Source: Pleomorphovibrio marinus (lineage in GTDB: Bacteria > Bacteroidota > Bacteroidia > Cytophagales > Cyclobacteriaceae). From it: a stretch of DNA of 47,677 nt. Location of the stretch: assembly GCF_003347495.1 (NCBI RefSeq), contig NZ_QCXY01000017.1, positions 1 to 47,677 on the forward strand, read 5' to 3'. The notes under the pieces are model-generated. The model saw only the letters and a program-made list of their open reading frames with translations, searched no databases and was not told where the DNA came from. The first letter of the stretch is position 1. Each line of letters begins with the position of its first letter. Shown one piece after another: positions 17,829 through 27,576 of the stretch. The position numbers and the translations under genes were made by a program.

Positions 17829-20354
17829 ATGAGATTCAATACCAGAATAAAAGTTATCATAGGGTTTATTTTGGCCGTTTTACTGATAATTGGGGTGAGT
17901 TCGGTCACATACATCAACGTTAACAATCTGCTTGGGTCAGTGGAATCCCTTTCGGTTCCCAACGAGAAACTTAGAGAACTGAATTATCTTTTGGCAGATG
18001 TTTATCAATTGGACAAGGCCAGATATGTCAATACGGAATACGCTGATGCCAATACAGACGATCAGGTGGATTATATTTCTAAAATTCATCACAGAATTGC
18101 CTCACTCAAGACCAAAGCCAAGGATCCAGGCGAAAAAGCGAAAATTGAGAGCATAGGCTACGATGTAACCCAGCTCATGGAAGTTTATAATGGCCTTGAA
18201 GAAGTTAAGCAAACCTTGATGAAGAGAAATTTTAGCAAGGAGGCCTTGAATAACATAGAACGAAAAATTCGCAGAAAAGAAGAACTGGGGAAACTCCAAA
18301 ATCTAGGTAAAATGAGAGCGGGTGCCAATCAGCCTCATAACCTAAAGCAAAAACTCTCTCCGAATGATTCCATCAACAAAAGTCAAGGCAACAAACCACT
18401 TTTACAGGGGGGTGACAAACAACAAATGGCCGAATTGATGAACCTCATGAGAATCAATATCAACCGAAAAGACGAAAGTAGCCCTGAAAAAACATCCTCA
18501 TCCGACTCCATACTTTACGCCATCAGAAACATCGTGCTGGAAATTAACACTGAAGAAAGGTACCTGAGGTCTAAACTGGCTGCCATGGAGTTTGACCTCA
18601 CTAGTAAAAACAAGGAGCTTATTATTAATATACAGCAAATCATTACAGCACTTCAAGATGAGGCCGTTGAAGAATCCGAAAATGAAAACGATGCTGCTTA
18701 CGCACTGGCCAGCCGGTTTTCCACCTTATTGGGAATATTGACCCTTATTGGCATTTTTGGGGCATTCGGTTTTATTTATACCATCGTTAGGGAAATCAAC
18801 CAAACCGAAAGCTACCAATCCAAACTTAGGGAGGCAAAAAAGCGATCTGACAACCTAGCAAAAGCTAAACAAGATTTCTTAGCCAACATGAGTCACGAAA
18901 TTAGAAACCCCCTTCATGTCATTCAAGGTTACAGCGATGCTTTGCGGAAAACCTCACTTGACCCTAAACAAAAGGAGTTCGTTTCTATGATTGGCTTCTC
19001 TTCAGAAACCCTTATTGGAATCGTAAATGACATTTTGGATTTCTCTAAACTAGAGGCTGGAAAGATAAAAATAGAACGTGCCCCTTTCGATCCCTACAAA
19101 CTCTTCCTGAAAATAAAGCGGCTTTTTGACCAAAAAGCATTCGAAAAGGGCTTAAATATTAACCTGAAATTGAACCTTACTAAAAACAAGTGGCTTATTG
19201 GAGACCAACTCAGAATCAAACAAATTCTGAACAACCTGCTTTCCAATGCCATCAAGTTCACAGAAAAAGGTGCGGTGAACATTTCCATTGAAAACAATAA
19301 AGACTTTCTTACCATCCAGGTGGAAGACTCTGGTATGGGGATGAACGAAGAAACGAAGAAAAAACTTTTTTCGGCATTTCAACAAGGGGACGACAGCATC
19401 ACAAGAAAATTCGGGGGCACAGGGCTAGGTTTGGCAATTGTAAAAAAATTGGTAGACTTGCAAGGGGGGGAAATCGAGTTTAAAAGTGAACAGGAAAAAG
19501 GTAGTGTATTTACTGTAAAACTCCCAACTGAAATCACTGATCCCGGCCTTGTTTGTTCAGATATTTCAGAAAGCCAATTTTCTCTAAAAGGCCTGCATGT
19601 TTTACTTGTCGACGACGACCCTATAGGGTTGAAGTTTATCCACTTTCTTTTGACCAACTTAGGGGCCAAGGTTACACCTTTATTAGGAGGAATAGAGCTA
19701 AGGGAAAAATTAACAGATCAGGATGAATTTGACTTGGCCCTATTGGATATTCAAATGCCAGAAGTAAGTGGTTTCGATGCAATAAAGCTCATTAGAAAAA
19801 ATTCAAAGCTTAATAATATACCTGCTATCGCCTTGACGGCAAATGTATTTGCCAAGGACAAGGAAAAGCTGGAAGAAGCAGGCTTTGATGGACTGGTTTT
19901 AAAACCCTTTAAAGAAAAAGACCTGCTGATGGAAATTGTTAAATTAATAAAGTTGACATCCGTAGAGTCCTCATTTAGCCTCATGGAGCCCCTAATTGGA
20001 AAAGAAAGTCCTTTTTATGATCTTTCCGAATTAAATCGCTTTTGCATGGGAGATGAAACCATCCTTCATGAGATCATAAGTGACTTTTACTCCCATACCT
20101 GTTTAGACCTGTTGAAAATCAACAAGGCAATGGATGAACAAGACTATGATACGGTAAAGTCCATCGCCCACCAGCTAAGTTCCAGACTTGCCCAGCTAAA
20201 GATATCAGCTAGTAATATAGCAAGATCCATAGAGGAGGAAATAAAACAGAACCGAATTGAAAGTGTCCATGATAAAGTTTGGCAGCTCACTGAAATGGTG
20301 CACAAGGTATTAGACAAAATGGCCAAGGATTACGAGGGATTACTTGCACAGTAA
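17829..20354 (+). CDS. Hybrid sensor histidine kinase with receiver and HPt domains
   Basis: This 841-residue membrane sensor has a transmembrane segment at about 10-31, a sensor region of roughly 260 residues rich in predicted coiled coil, and a second segment at about 296-318. Then come HisKA with phospho-acceptor His356 (SHEIRNP), HATPase (NLLSNAIKF, DSGMGM, GGTGLGLAIV), a receiver with DDD and phospho-acceptor Asp640 (LLDIQMPE), and an HPt domain with His781 (SIAHQLSS). All relay residues are present. No output regulator is encoded nearby, so it is an orphan that must pass phosphate to a distant partner or act through its own relay. Confidence 0.93.
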   Translation: MRFNTRIKVIIGFILAVLLIIGVSSVTYINVNNLLGSVESLSVPNEKLRELNYLLADVYQLDKARYVNTEYADANTDDQVDYISKIHHRIASLKTKAKDPGEKAKIESIGYDVTQLMEVYNGLEEVKQTLMKRNFSKEALNNIERKIRRKEELGKLQNLGKMRAGANQPHNLKQKLSPNDSINKSQGNKPLLQGGDKQQMAELMNLMRININRKDESSPEKTSSSDSILYAIRNIVLEINTEERYLRSKLAAMEFDLTSKNKELIINIQQIITALQDEAVEESENENDAAYALASRFSTLLGILTLIGIFGAFGFIYTIVREINQTESYQSKLREAKKRSDNLAKAKQDFLANMSHEIRNPLHVIQGYSDALRKTSLDPKQKEFVSMIGFSSETLIGIVNDILDFSKLEAGKIKIERAPFDPYKLFLKIKRLFDQKAFEKGLNINLKLNLTKNKWLIGDQLRIKQILNNLLSNAIKFTEKGAVNISIENNKDFLTIQVEDSGMGMNEETKKKLFSAFQQGDDSITRKFGGTGLGLAIVKKLVDLQGGEIEFKSEQEKGSVFTVKLPTEITDPGLVCSDISESQFSLKGLHVLLVDDDPIGLKFIHFLLTNLGAKVTPLLGGIELREKLTDQDEFDLALLDIQMPEVSGFDAIKLIRKNSKLNNIPAIALTANVFAKDKEKLEEAGFDGLVLKPFKEKDLLMEIVKLIKLTSVESSFSLMEPLIGKESPFYDLSELNRFCMGDETILHEIISDFYSHTCLDLLKINKAMDEQDYDTVKSIAHQLSSRLAQLKISASNIARSIEEEIKQNRIESVHDKVWQLTEMVHKVLDKMAKDYEGLLAQ

Positions 20355-20405
20355 TGATGGAATTTATGCTTACAAAAAAAACCTACTTTGGAGCCAACTG
20401 CTAAA

Positions 20406-20660
20406 TTAATGATTCCGTAAATTGGCTATCAGCTCACTCTTTTTCATCTTGGATCTTCCTTCAATGCCTATCTCTTTGGCTTTTTGGTAGAGTTTTTCCT
20501 TGGACCAATCTTCATAAGGTGAGGCTTTTCCACCTTTTCGACCAGCTTCCTTACTGTCCGCATTGGCTATTCTGGCAGACTTTTCTTTGCTATATCCCTG
20601 ATCTCTCAAGGCTTCGTATTGGGACTCGTTTTTTATGCTTGCCCTTGTGTTTTTCTTCAT
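20406..20660 (-). CDS. Small basic protein with Rho_N-like C-terminus
   Basis: This 84-residue, highly charged protein has two parts. Residues 1-45 carry ALRDQGYSKEKSARIAN and AGRKGGKAS, seen in small bacterial proteins that start with a similar KGG-like block. Residues 46-84 (WSKEKLYQKAKEIGIEGRSKMKKSELIANLR) match the Rho-termination-factor N-terminal helix-extended-loop fold, a small nucleic-acid or protein-binding SAP-like motif. Function is unknown. It follows the lysine-rich gene at 20814-21041 on the same strand. A copy of the dispersed element lies 22 nt upstream of its ATG. Confidence 0.75.
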   Translation of the reverse strand: MKKNTRASIKNESQYEALRDQGYSKEKSARIANADSKEAGRKGGKASPYEDWSKEKLYQKAKEIGIEGRSKMKKSELIANLRNH

Positions 20661-20682
20661 CTGTATATGTTTTTTTAGCTGT

Positions 20683-20794
20683 CATAGCCTGCCCCTGCCA
20701 GCCCCGATCTCGATTCGGGGAACTTATTTCAAGGGAATCTCGCAAGTTCAATAATCATCCCTTTACGAGTCGTCTTCGTCATACTCGATTTCAT
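20683..20794 (-). repeat. Dispersed intergenic element, copy A
   Basis: On the plus strand this copy begins with CATAGCCTGCCCC, shared exactly with copies B and C, and ends in ATACTCGATTTCAT. In between lies a hairpin CCCCGA-TCTCGAT-TCGGGG. Read on the minus strand it stands between the lysine-rich gene and the Rho_N-like gene and ends 22 nt before the latter's ATG. Confidence 0.8.
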
Positions 20795-20813
20795 CACAGG
20801 TATTAATAAATTG

Positions 20814-21041
20814 CTACGACTTCCTTCTGTATTCGTCACTTTCACTACTCCATTCTCTTTCGGATTGGTTACCCCTGAACAATTCGTCTTTGGCCTTTTG
20901 GCTAGGGTTTGCTTTTTTCTTTTTTTTGTCCGATTCAGTGGAGGCTTTACCATCTCTGGCATCTTCTTGTGCTCTTTTGAAAGCGTTATCATCGAGCTTC
21001 TCGTTTTCTTCCTCTGGGATGTTGTTCTTTGCCTTTACCAT
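20814..21041 (-). CDS. Small lysine- and glutamate-rich protein
   Basis: This 75-residue hydrophilic protein has no hydrophobic core segment. It is rich in Lys, Glu, Asp, Ser and Asn, with a run KKKKKANPSQKAKDELF and the end SESDEYRRKS. The ATG at 21039-21041 is preferred over a TTG two codons upstream. It is probably intrinsically disordered, and I do not recognise a family. An overlapping minus-strand frame at 20729-20992 is less likely because it ends inside the dispersed element. The pairing with a second small basic protein suggests a stress-type or DNA-associated role, but this is a guess. Confidence 0.5.
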   Translation of the reverse strand: MVKAKNNIPEEENEKLDDNAFKRAQEDARDGKASTESDKKKKKANPSQKAKDELFRGNQSEREWSSESDEYRRKS

Positions 21042-21246
21042 AATCAATATTTTTACTTAACTAAAACATAAATCGTTCCAAAACCACTATGAATTGGCAA
21101 CCTTTAATCCCAAATGATTTGGTATTCCTTGACTGATAGAATATATTCACCCAAAAAACGATCAACCTTATTTTTTGCAGTATAAAATGGAAGAAATTCC
21201 GAGTAGCAAAGAAAATCAAAAAAGGCGAAAACAGATTAATCCAAAT

Positions 21247-22503
21247 ATGATCAGGAACTCACGAAGAAAATTCATAAAAAGCTCCATTTTGGCTATGGGT
21301 ACCGTGGCTATTGTCCCAAGACATGTATTGGGCATGGGCTACTTAGCACCTAGTGACCACCTAACAAAAGGTATTATTGGTGTGGGAGGAATGGGAAGAG
21401 GCCACTTCAAATACGCCGGAACCAAAACCGTAGCCATATGCGATGTAGATACCCGACATATCCAAAAATCCCTTGAGGTACTTGGCAGTGGCGTTAAATC
21501 CTTTGATGACTACAGGGAACTGATACAACTTCCTGACGTGGACATTGTCCATATTGCAACTCCTCCTCACTGGCATGGCATCATGGCGGTGGATGCCGCC
21601 CGACAGGGAAAGGACATATGGTGCGAAAAACCCATGACAAGGACTATAGGCGAAGGGAAAAAAGTGGTAGAGGCGGTTAAGACACATGGTAATATTTTCC
21701 GCTTAAACACATGGTTCCGCTTTGATGCCAATTTTTATGGAATGAACACGGAGGTGAAAAATATAAAAAAACTGGTACAGTCAGGAATGCTAGGGTGGCC
21801 TCTCAAGGTCACTGTAGGTAAACTCACTGGGTTTGATTGGAAATTTTACTGGGTGGGGCGAACTAATCTTGCTAAAATGCAAGTACCAAAAGAACTGAAC
21901 TATGAGCGTTGGTTGGGCCCGGCTCCGCATAAACCCTATCATGAGCACAGAGTGCATGGCACCTTCAGAGGGTATTGGGATTATGACGGAGGTGGATTAG
22001 GGGACATGGGGCAACACTACATGGATCCCATTCAGTATTTTCTCGGAAAGGATGATACTAGCCCCATAAAAGTAGAGATAGATGCACCCCAGCAACACCA
22101 TGATGCTGTAGGTACCTGGAGAAAGATCACCTATACTTATGAAGATGGCTGTCAAATTATCCTAGATGGAGAAGGGACTCAAGAGGCACCCTATATTTCT
22201 GGCCCCGATGGCAACCTTTACAGGGGGTTCGTATCCGATATCCCGGATTTTGAAAGAAAACTTGCCCAATTCCCGGATCCTACCCCACAGGTAACCGACT
22301 TTGTGGAGGCAGTTAAATCGAGGAGAAAATTTGCACTTAATGAGTCAAATGGCCATCGTTCCTGCACTATGGTAAACATGGGGCTAATTGCCTTGCGGCT
22401 GGGTAGAGATCTGAATTTCAATCCTAAAACACAGGAATTCATAGATGATGATGCTGCCAACAGGCTGATCAATCAGCCCATGAGAGCTCCCTATACGCTG
22501 TAA
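21247..22503 (+). CDS. Tat-exported Gfo/Idh/MocA-family oxidoreductase
   Basis: This NAD(P)-dependent sugar dehydrogenase family protein has about 418 residues. A twin-arginine signal NSRRKFIKSSILAMGTVAIV at about residues 4-23 exports it folded with cofactor. The Rossmann motif IGVGGMGRGH follows, then HIATPPHWH, the EKPM motif with the family lysine, and a C-terminal alpha/beta domain with GGGLGDMGQHYMD. An ATG at 21187 gives a 20-residue longer N-terminus; the ATG at 21247 gives a more normal Tat signal. It is followed after 21 nt by the HEAT/DUF1080 gene, as expected for 3-keto-sugar oxidation and hydrolysis. Confidence 0.92.
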   Translation: MIRNSRRKFIKSSILAMGTVAIVPRHVLGMGYLAPSDHLTKGIIGVGGMGRGHFKYAGTKTVAICDVDTRHIQKSLEVLGSGVKSFDDYRELIQLPDVDIVHIATPPHWHGIMAVDAARQGKDIWCEKPMTRTIGEGKKVVEAVKTHGNIFRLNTWFRFDANFYGMNTEVKNIKKLVQSGMLGWPLKVTVGKLTGFDWKFYWVGRTNLAKMQVPKELNYERWLGPAPHKPYHEHRVHGTFRGYWDYDGGGLGDMGQHYMDPIQYFLGKDDTSPIKVEIDAPQQHHDAVGTWRKITYTYEDGCQIILDGEGTQEAPYISGPDGNLYRGFVSDIPDFERKLAQFPDPTPQVTDFVEAVKSRRKFALNESNGHRSCTMVNMGLIALRLGRDLNFNPKTQEFIDDDAANRLINQPMRAPYTL

Positions 22504-22524
22504 GAATACCAAAAAAAACATCTA

Positions 22525-25500
22525 ATGAGAAGGATAACCATACTAAACATAACATTTTTATTTTGTCTTGGCTTTCATTTGGGATTTGCTCAAAGTAACA
22601 ACGACAGCAGAACCCAAGCCACCAAAATTGCTGACCTGCTCAACAGATTTCCGGCTCAAGACAAAAATAGCCAGGAAACCAATATGGCTCAAATGGCCGC
22701 ATTGGGCAGGGAAGGAATTACGGAAATGGCCCTAATGCTTACCGAAGGAGGGGACAATGAGAAGCTGGAATATGCCCTATCTGGATTTGCATTCCATGCA
22801 AGCGATCCAGACAATTCTGATTTGGCTAGAATGACCGTTCAGGCTTTCGGTAAAGCCTTGGACAACTTAGATTATGTAGAGGGCAAGGCGTTTCTCATCC
22901 GGCAACTTCAGTGGCTTGGCAAAGAGGATGCTACTCCCTTTCTGGAATCCTTCCTTCACCATGATGAGCTTGCTGGTACTGCTGCCAGGGTATTGGACAA
23001 CATAGGATCCAAATCTGCAGAACAGGCCTTGATACTGGCACTCAATAGCTCAGAAAACCCTGACCATATCAAACATTTTATTGAGGCTCTCGGTGACATG
23101 AAAAGCATGGATGCTCTGGAGGATATAGAGCCATACTTAAACCACTCGGATTCCCAGAAGCGGAAAGTAGCTCTCTATGCATTAAGTCAAATTGCCTCTC
23201 CTTCCAGTGCCAAGGAATTGGGCAAAGCCGCCAAAAACGCGGATTTCACCTATGAGGCCACAAATGCCACTTCCAGTTACTTAACTTACATAGCCAACCT
23301 TGCAGAAAAAGGCGAAAAGAAGAAAGCCGGAAAATTAGCCAAAAAACTTCACAAACAAGCCTCCGCTACGCACCAAAGCCATACCAGGGCTGGAGCTCTC
23401 CGATTACTAAACAAACTTAACCCGAAGCTTGCAAAAAAATTAATCCATCAGGCTGCGCTTTCCACTGACTCCAAGTACAGAGGTGCTGCCCTTCGCTTGG
23501 CCTTGGAAAACGACCCAGAGAAAGATTGGAAAGAATGGGAGCAAACACTCCAAAAAGCAGAACTCGAAGCAAAAGTTTCCATCATAGAGATGACGGGGCA
23601 ATTACAGGGGCAGCAGGTAATTTCAACCTTAAAGCCCTTGCTTTACCATGAAAACCCAACCATAGTACTGGCCACCATAGAAAGCATCGTAAAAGTGGGG
23701 GGAAGCAAGGTTTTGGAAGACCTGCTTAACCTAGTGAACCAAGCAGAAGAAGATGTCTTAATAGTACTGGAAAGGGGGTTAAAAACCATGCCTGGAGAGG
23801 ATGTTACTACAAAAGTGGCTCAAAAGATCGATGAATTGGATAACGATAAAGGCAAAATAATGTTACTCGATGTTTTGGCCACTAGGGCTGCCTCGGACCA
23901 AGTGGAAACCGTATTGGCTTTGGCAGAAAAAGAGACAGGGGATCTTCAGAAAGCTGCAATTACTGCTCTTCCCCCAATGGTAAACCCTGAACATCGATCA
24001 GCATTGATTGCACTGCTAAAAAACAGCAATAAGCAGGAACATCTCTCCATGCTTGGTGAAGCACTTGTGAACGCAACACTCAGATTAGGAGACGAAAAAG
24101 CACAGGCATTATGGGTTGACCAGACATTACCCGATCTAGAGAAGGAGAAACAAACCTACCTCTATGATATTCTGGGACAAACAGGAGGAAAAGTAGCATT
24201 CACACAGTTGATGGCTATATATAGTAAAGGTAATAATGCACAAAAATTGGCTGCAATTGAGGCATTGAGTAAGGCAAAAGATGCTGACGCTGCATTTCTA
24301 TTACTGGATTTGGCCAGAGGGGCAAGGCAACCAGAACATAGGGAAAACGCCGTTCAAGGGCTAATCCGGCAGACTCCTGAAATGGAGCTCAAGGACGAAA
24401 GCAAGGTGATATACCTAAGAAAAGCCATGGCCTTGACTTATCAAAGTGAAACAAAAAACAAAGCCTTGCTACAATTAGGCCAATACCCAATTTTCCAGGC
24501 CTTGGTGGCAGCGGGGAACTATTTAGATGACCCGGACCTGGAGCAAGCAGCAGCTAGGGCAGTAATGAATATTATTTCAGAAAGACAGGACTTGTATGGG
24601 GATACCGTAAAAAAATTGGTTTCTAAAACCAAAGATGTGATTAGTGGTCAGGACAGCCAATATTACAAAACATCTCTCCAAAAATTCCTCGACGAAATGC
24701 CAGAAGGCAGGGGCTTTTACCCACTATTTGACGGAGAAACTCTTGATGGGTGGCAAGGGGTGTTTTCAAATCCCATAGACAGGGAAAAAATGTCCTCTTC
24801 CACCTTTGCCAAAGAACAAACTAAGGCCAATGAAAAAATGATGGAAGGATGGAAAGTGCAAGATGGACTTTTGATTTTTACTGGCAAGGGAGACAACATC
24901 GGCACGGAAAGGAAATATGGAGATTTTGAATTGATGATAGATTGGAAAATCACCCCCAACGGCGATGCAGGAATATACCTAAGGGGTACTCCCCAGGTGC
25001 AAATCTGGGATACCGCCAGGACAGAGGTAGGAGCAGAAGTGGGTTCTGGTGGACTTTATAATAATGAAACCCACCCCAGCGAGCCTGTTTTAGTGGCGGA
25101 TCATCCTGTGGGCGATTGGAACACTTTTCATATCAAAATGGTGGGTGAGAAGGTAACAGTATACCTAAATGGAGAACAGGTAGTGGATGAAGTCCCCCTA
25201 GAAAACTATTGGGATAGATCAAGCCCACTTTTTCCTTCTGAGCAAATTGAACTTCAAGCACACGGTACCCATGTGGCTTACAGGGATGTCTACATCAGGG
25301 AACTGGAGCAGTCACCAACCTTTGAGCTAAGTGCAGAAGAAGAGGAAGAAGGGTTTGAGGTGTTATTTGATGGGAAATCCATGGAGAATTGGATGGGAAA
25401 TACCACTGACTACATCATCGAGGATGGTGTCATGGCCATCTATCCGGATAGAGGAGGCAATGGCAACCTATATACCAAGGAAGAATACAGAGATTTTCTG

Positions 25501-25929
25501 TTTAGATTTGAATTTAAACTTACTCCAGGAGCCAACAATGGCTTAGGCATTAGGGCCCCAAAGGAGGGAGATGCGGCGTATGCCGGAATGGAACTTCAGA
25601 TTTTAGATGATACAGCGGATATTTACAAGAATCTGAAGGACTATCAGTTTCATGGCTCTCTCTACGGTGTGGCTGCTGCCCAACGGGGCCACCTTAAGCC
25701 AGTAGGAGAATGGAATTACCAAGAGGTAAGAGTAGAAGGAGACAATATACAGGTGGAATTAAACGGAAATTTGATTTTGGATGTGGACATTAGCGAAGCT
25801 AGGGAAAACGGGACTTTGGATGGTAGAGATCACCCTGGTTTATCCCGGGAAAAGGGGCACATCGGATTTTTGGGGCACGGAGATATCGTATATTTTCGTA
25901 ATATCCGCATTTTGGATTTAAGCAAATGA
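22525..25929 (+). CDS. Exported HEAT-repeat protein with two DUF1080 (3-keto-disaccharide hydrolase) domains
   Basis: This 1134-residue protein has a signal peptide ending near GFAQ. Residues about 30-720 form repeated two-helix HEAT/armadillo units, for example AALGREGITEMALML and LEDIEPYLNHSDSQKRKVALYAL. Two DUF1080 jelly-roll domains follow, starting at residue 730 (GFYPLFDGETLDGWQG) and residue 943 (GFEVLFDGKSMENWMG). Each has the internal strand pattern of the family, such as DAGIYLRG and NNGLGIRAP. DUF1080 members cleave 3-keto-glycosides by elimination. The partner gene directly upstream is a Tat-exported dehydrogenase that could supply the keto-sugar. A strong terminator closes the unit. 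Confidence 0.92.
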   Translation: MRRITILNITFLFCLGFHLGFAQSNNDSRTQATKIADLLNRFPAQDKNSQETNMAQMAALGREGITEMALMLTEGGDNEKLEYALSGFAFHASDPDNSDLARMTVQAFGKALDNLDYVEGKAFLIRQLQWLGKEDATPFLESFLHHDELAGTAARVLDNIGSKSAEQALILALNSSENPDHIKHFIEALGDMKSMDALEDIEPYLNHSDSQKRKVALYALSQIASPSSAKELGKAAKNADFTYEATNATSSYLTYIANLAEKGEKKKAGKLAKKLHKQASATHQSHTRAGALRLLNKLNPKLAKKLIHQAALSTDSKYRGAALRLALENDPEKDWKEWEQTLQKAELEAKVSIIEMTGQLQGQQVISTLKPLLYHENPTIVLATIESIVKVGGSKVLEDLLNLVNQAEEDVLIVLERGLKTMPGEDVTTKVAQKIDELDNDKGKIMLLDVLATRAASDQVETVLALAEKETGDLQKAAITALPPMVNPEHRSALIALLKNSNKQEHLSMLGEALVNATLRLGDEKAQALWVDQTLPDLEKEKQTYLYDILGQTGGKVAFTQLMAIYSKGNNAQKLAAIEALSKAKDADAAFLLLDLARGARQPEHRENAVQGLIRQTPEMELKDESKVIYLRKAMALTYQSETKNKALLQLGQYPIFQALVAAGNYLDDPDLEQAAARAVMNIISERQDLYGDTVKKLVSKTKDVISGQDSQYYKTSLQKFLDEMPEGRGFYPLFDGETLDGWQGVFSNPIDREKMSSSTFAKEQTKANEKMMEGWKVQDGLLIFTGKGDNIGTERKYGDFELMIDWKITPNGDAGIYLRGTPQVQIWDTARTEVGAEVGSGGLYNNETHPSEPVLVADHPVGDWNTFHIKMVGEKVTVYLNGEQVVDEVPLENYWDRSSPLFPSEQIELQAHGTHVAYRDVYIRELEQSPTFELSAEEEEEGFEVLFDGKSMENWMGNTTDYIIEDGVMAIYPDRGGNGNLYTKEEYRDFLFRFEFKLTPGANNGLGIRAPKEGDAAYAGMELQILDDTADIYKNLKDYQFHGSLYGVAAAQRGHLKPVGEWNYQEVRVEGDNIQVELNGNLILDVDISEARENGTLDGRDHPGLSREKGHIGFLGHGDIVYFRNIRILDLSK

Positions 25930-25985
25930 TTACTCAATTTTTGAATTTTATTAGGTAGGCCAATTGGATTCAGGCTATTAAACGT

Positions 25986-26014
25986 AAAAAGCAGGAGAAC
26001 CTCTCCTGCTTTTT
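25986..26014 (+). terminator. Bidirectional terminator after the HEAT/DUF1080 gene
   Basis: GCAGGAGA (25991-25998) pairs perfectly with TCTCCTGC (26002-26009) around ACC, flanked by AAAAA on the left and TTTTT on the right. It lies between the plus-strand DUF1080 gene and the minus-strand DUF3078 gene and can stop both. Confidence 0.92.
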
Positions 26015-26117
26015 AAATTTGAAAACTAAACCAACTATTATTTAACTACCATAATAGAACAAAATTAGCAATTAAAACCTAAATTCAAAATTTAGGCTTC
26101 AAAAGGTAAATAACTGA

Positions 26118-27038
26118 TTATTTTTTGTTATCGATTTTATAAAGTATTCCCAATGCCAATGCCTGGGAATACTGAACTCCCGGATCTTGGTCAAAATCGT
26201 AAAGGTTAATACTGGTAAGGGTCACATTGATCAAACTGGTAATCTTTGCGGTAATGGTAAGGTCAAGTCTATGGTCTATCCTTTCCCAGTTTAAGGTTTC
26301 ATAGTTGGCAAACATCATATACCTGGTCTTGATGTTGAAATTTTCCGCAATATCCTTATTCCAAGTAGCGAATAACTGAAATGCCAACCATTCTGTACGA
26401 ATGGTCTGTCCCTCCGGCACCCCATAATTGCTGGGCTCTCCCTCAATAATATTGGGATCCGTCACGAAGGTCAACCTGGGTGAGAACGGCCCCATCCTTA
26501 GGGAAAACTCGTCGTTTGGCCTATACTCAAACCCAAGTGAGGAGGTGAGGAAACCGGGTGACATAAATCCAGAAATCAAGGTGGTAGTTCCATCGGGATT
26601 GAATTCAAACCCATCGGTAAACTGACTTAAAAAGTTGAGGGAGAAAAATGTCCCCCATTTATTGGTAAGCCGATAGCCTGCTTTTGAATCCAAAAAGATT
26701 CTGTCATTTGATTTTCTAGTCCTTTCTCCTTCGTTTTTCACAATTCCATAGAGTAATTCCATTTCATTGTCCCAAGTGAACCGGTCTTTTCGGTACAGCG
26801 CTTTTCCGGCAATGATCCCTCCAAATGCCACCGAATTGATACCCCCGGCTTTCCAGTTGGCGCTGAAACCTGCCTGGTTAAAATTTAAGCCTGCACTAAA
26901 TTCCGATAGCCAAAAAGTAGTGTCCTTTTTTGCCTCATCGGATAATACATCTACGGATTCCGCTAAATCGTCCACTTGTGAATAGACTGCTGTTGCAAAT
27001 AGCAAGGAAATTGAAAATAAAATCAAAAATTTTCGCAT
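26118..27038 (-). CDS. DUF3078 outer-membrane-like protein
   Basis: This 306-residue protein has a signal peptide ending near VYSQ. The mature part matches the DUF3078 pattern of Bacteroidota: GLNFNQAGFSANWKAGGINSVAFGG near the start, then FTWDNEMELLYG and repeated amphipathic strands such as KAGYRLTNKWGTFFSLNF and FNIKTRYMMFANYETLNW. It ends in LALGILYKIDNKK. The pattern suggests an outer-membrane beta-barrel. Function is not known for the family. It stands alone, convergent with the DUF1080 gene. Confidence 0.85.
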   Translation of the reverse strand: MRKFLILFSISLLFATAVYSQVDDLAESVDVLSDEAKKDTTFWLSEFSAGLNFNQAGFSANWKAGGINSVAFGGIIAGKALYRKDRFTWDNEMELLYGIVKNEGERTRKSNDRIFLDSKAGYRLTNKWGTFFSLNFLSQFTDGFEFNPDGTTTLISGFMSPGFLTSSLGFEYRPNDEFSLRMGPFSPRLTFVTDPNIIEGEPSNYGVPEGQTIRTEWLAFQLFATWNKDIAENFNIKTRYMMFANYETLNWERIDHRLDLTITAKITSLINVTLTSINLYDFDQDPGVQYSQALALGILYKIDNKK

Positions 27039-27219
27039 TTTCAGTGAATTTATTGGTGGTTAATTAAGTAAGATTATTCTATATCTAAGGAAATTAGAGC
27101 TTTTCTTATAGAAAACCAGATAACTAAACTTCTTCGAGAAAGTTTTGGTTTGAAAAAATAAACTTGGAAATTAAATTTATCTTTCAATATAAAAATCACT
27201 TGGTACAAAGTATAAAACT

Positions 27220-27495
27220 ATGGAAAAAGGTTCAGAAAACGACTTGATTGTCCGTGATTTTTTGGCTAGGCAAAGAACAAAATTGGCAAATGACCGCACT
27301 TTGCTAGCCTATATTCGAACTAGCCTCTATTTCCTGGTAAGTGGCACTGCCTTGATGAAGGTTGAGGATCTTGCCAATATAAAGGAGTTTGGTTACCTGT
27401 CATTTTTAATCAGTTTGGTTCTATTGGTCTTAGGTTTTTTTAATTTTTTCCGGATTAGGTCAAAGATTTTGAAGGGCAAGTATCACAAAATGTGA
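27220..27495 (+). CDS. DUF202 (YidH-like) membrane protein
   Basis: This 91-residue protein has the DUF202 signature FLARQRTKLANDRTLLAYIRTS at about residues 14-35, followed by two transmembrane segments (about 36-49 and 58-78). The family includes YidH/YidG and the C-terminal part of eukaryotic VTC polyphosphate proteins. VTC1-like DUF202 proteins sit with polyphosphate machinery in yeast, and ppx and ppk1 lie just downstream here. That link is suggestive only. Confidence 0.88.
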   Translation: MEKGSENDLIVRDFLARQRTKLANDRTLLAYIRTSLYFLVSGTALMKVEDLANIKEFGYLSFLISLVLLVLGFFNFFRIRSKILKGKYHKM

Positions 27496-27576
27496 CAAAA
27501 TCCACAAAATTGATTTCCAAGATTTGAAATTGGTAGGTTTTTTGAAGTAGAGGAATTCAAACCAATCTTTAGTATA

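Noticed and set aside
20729-20992. 87-codon minus-strand ORF
   Set aside because: Overlaps the better lysine-rich frame at 20814-21041 and its end is translated dispersed element (KSSMTKTTRKGMIIELARF).
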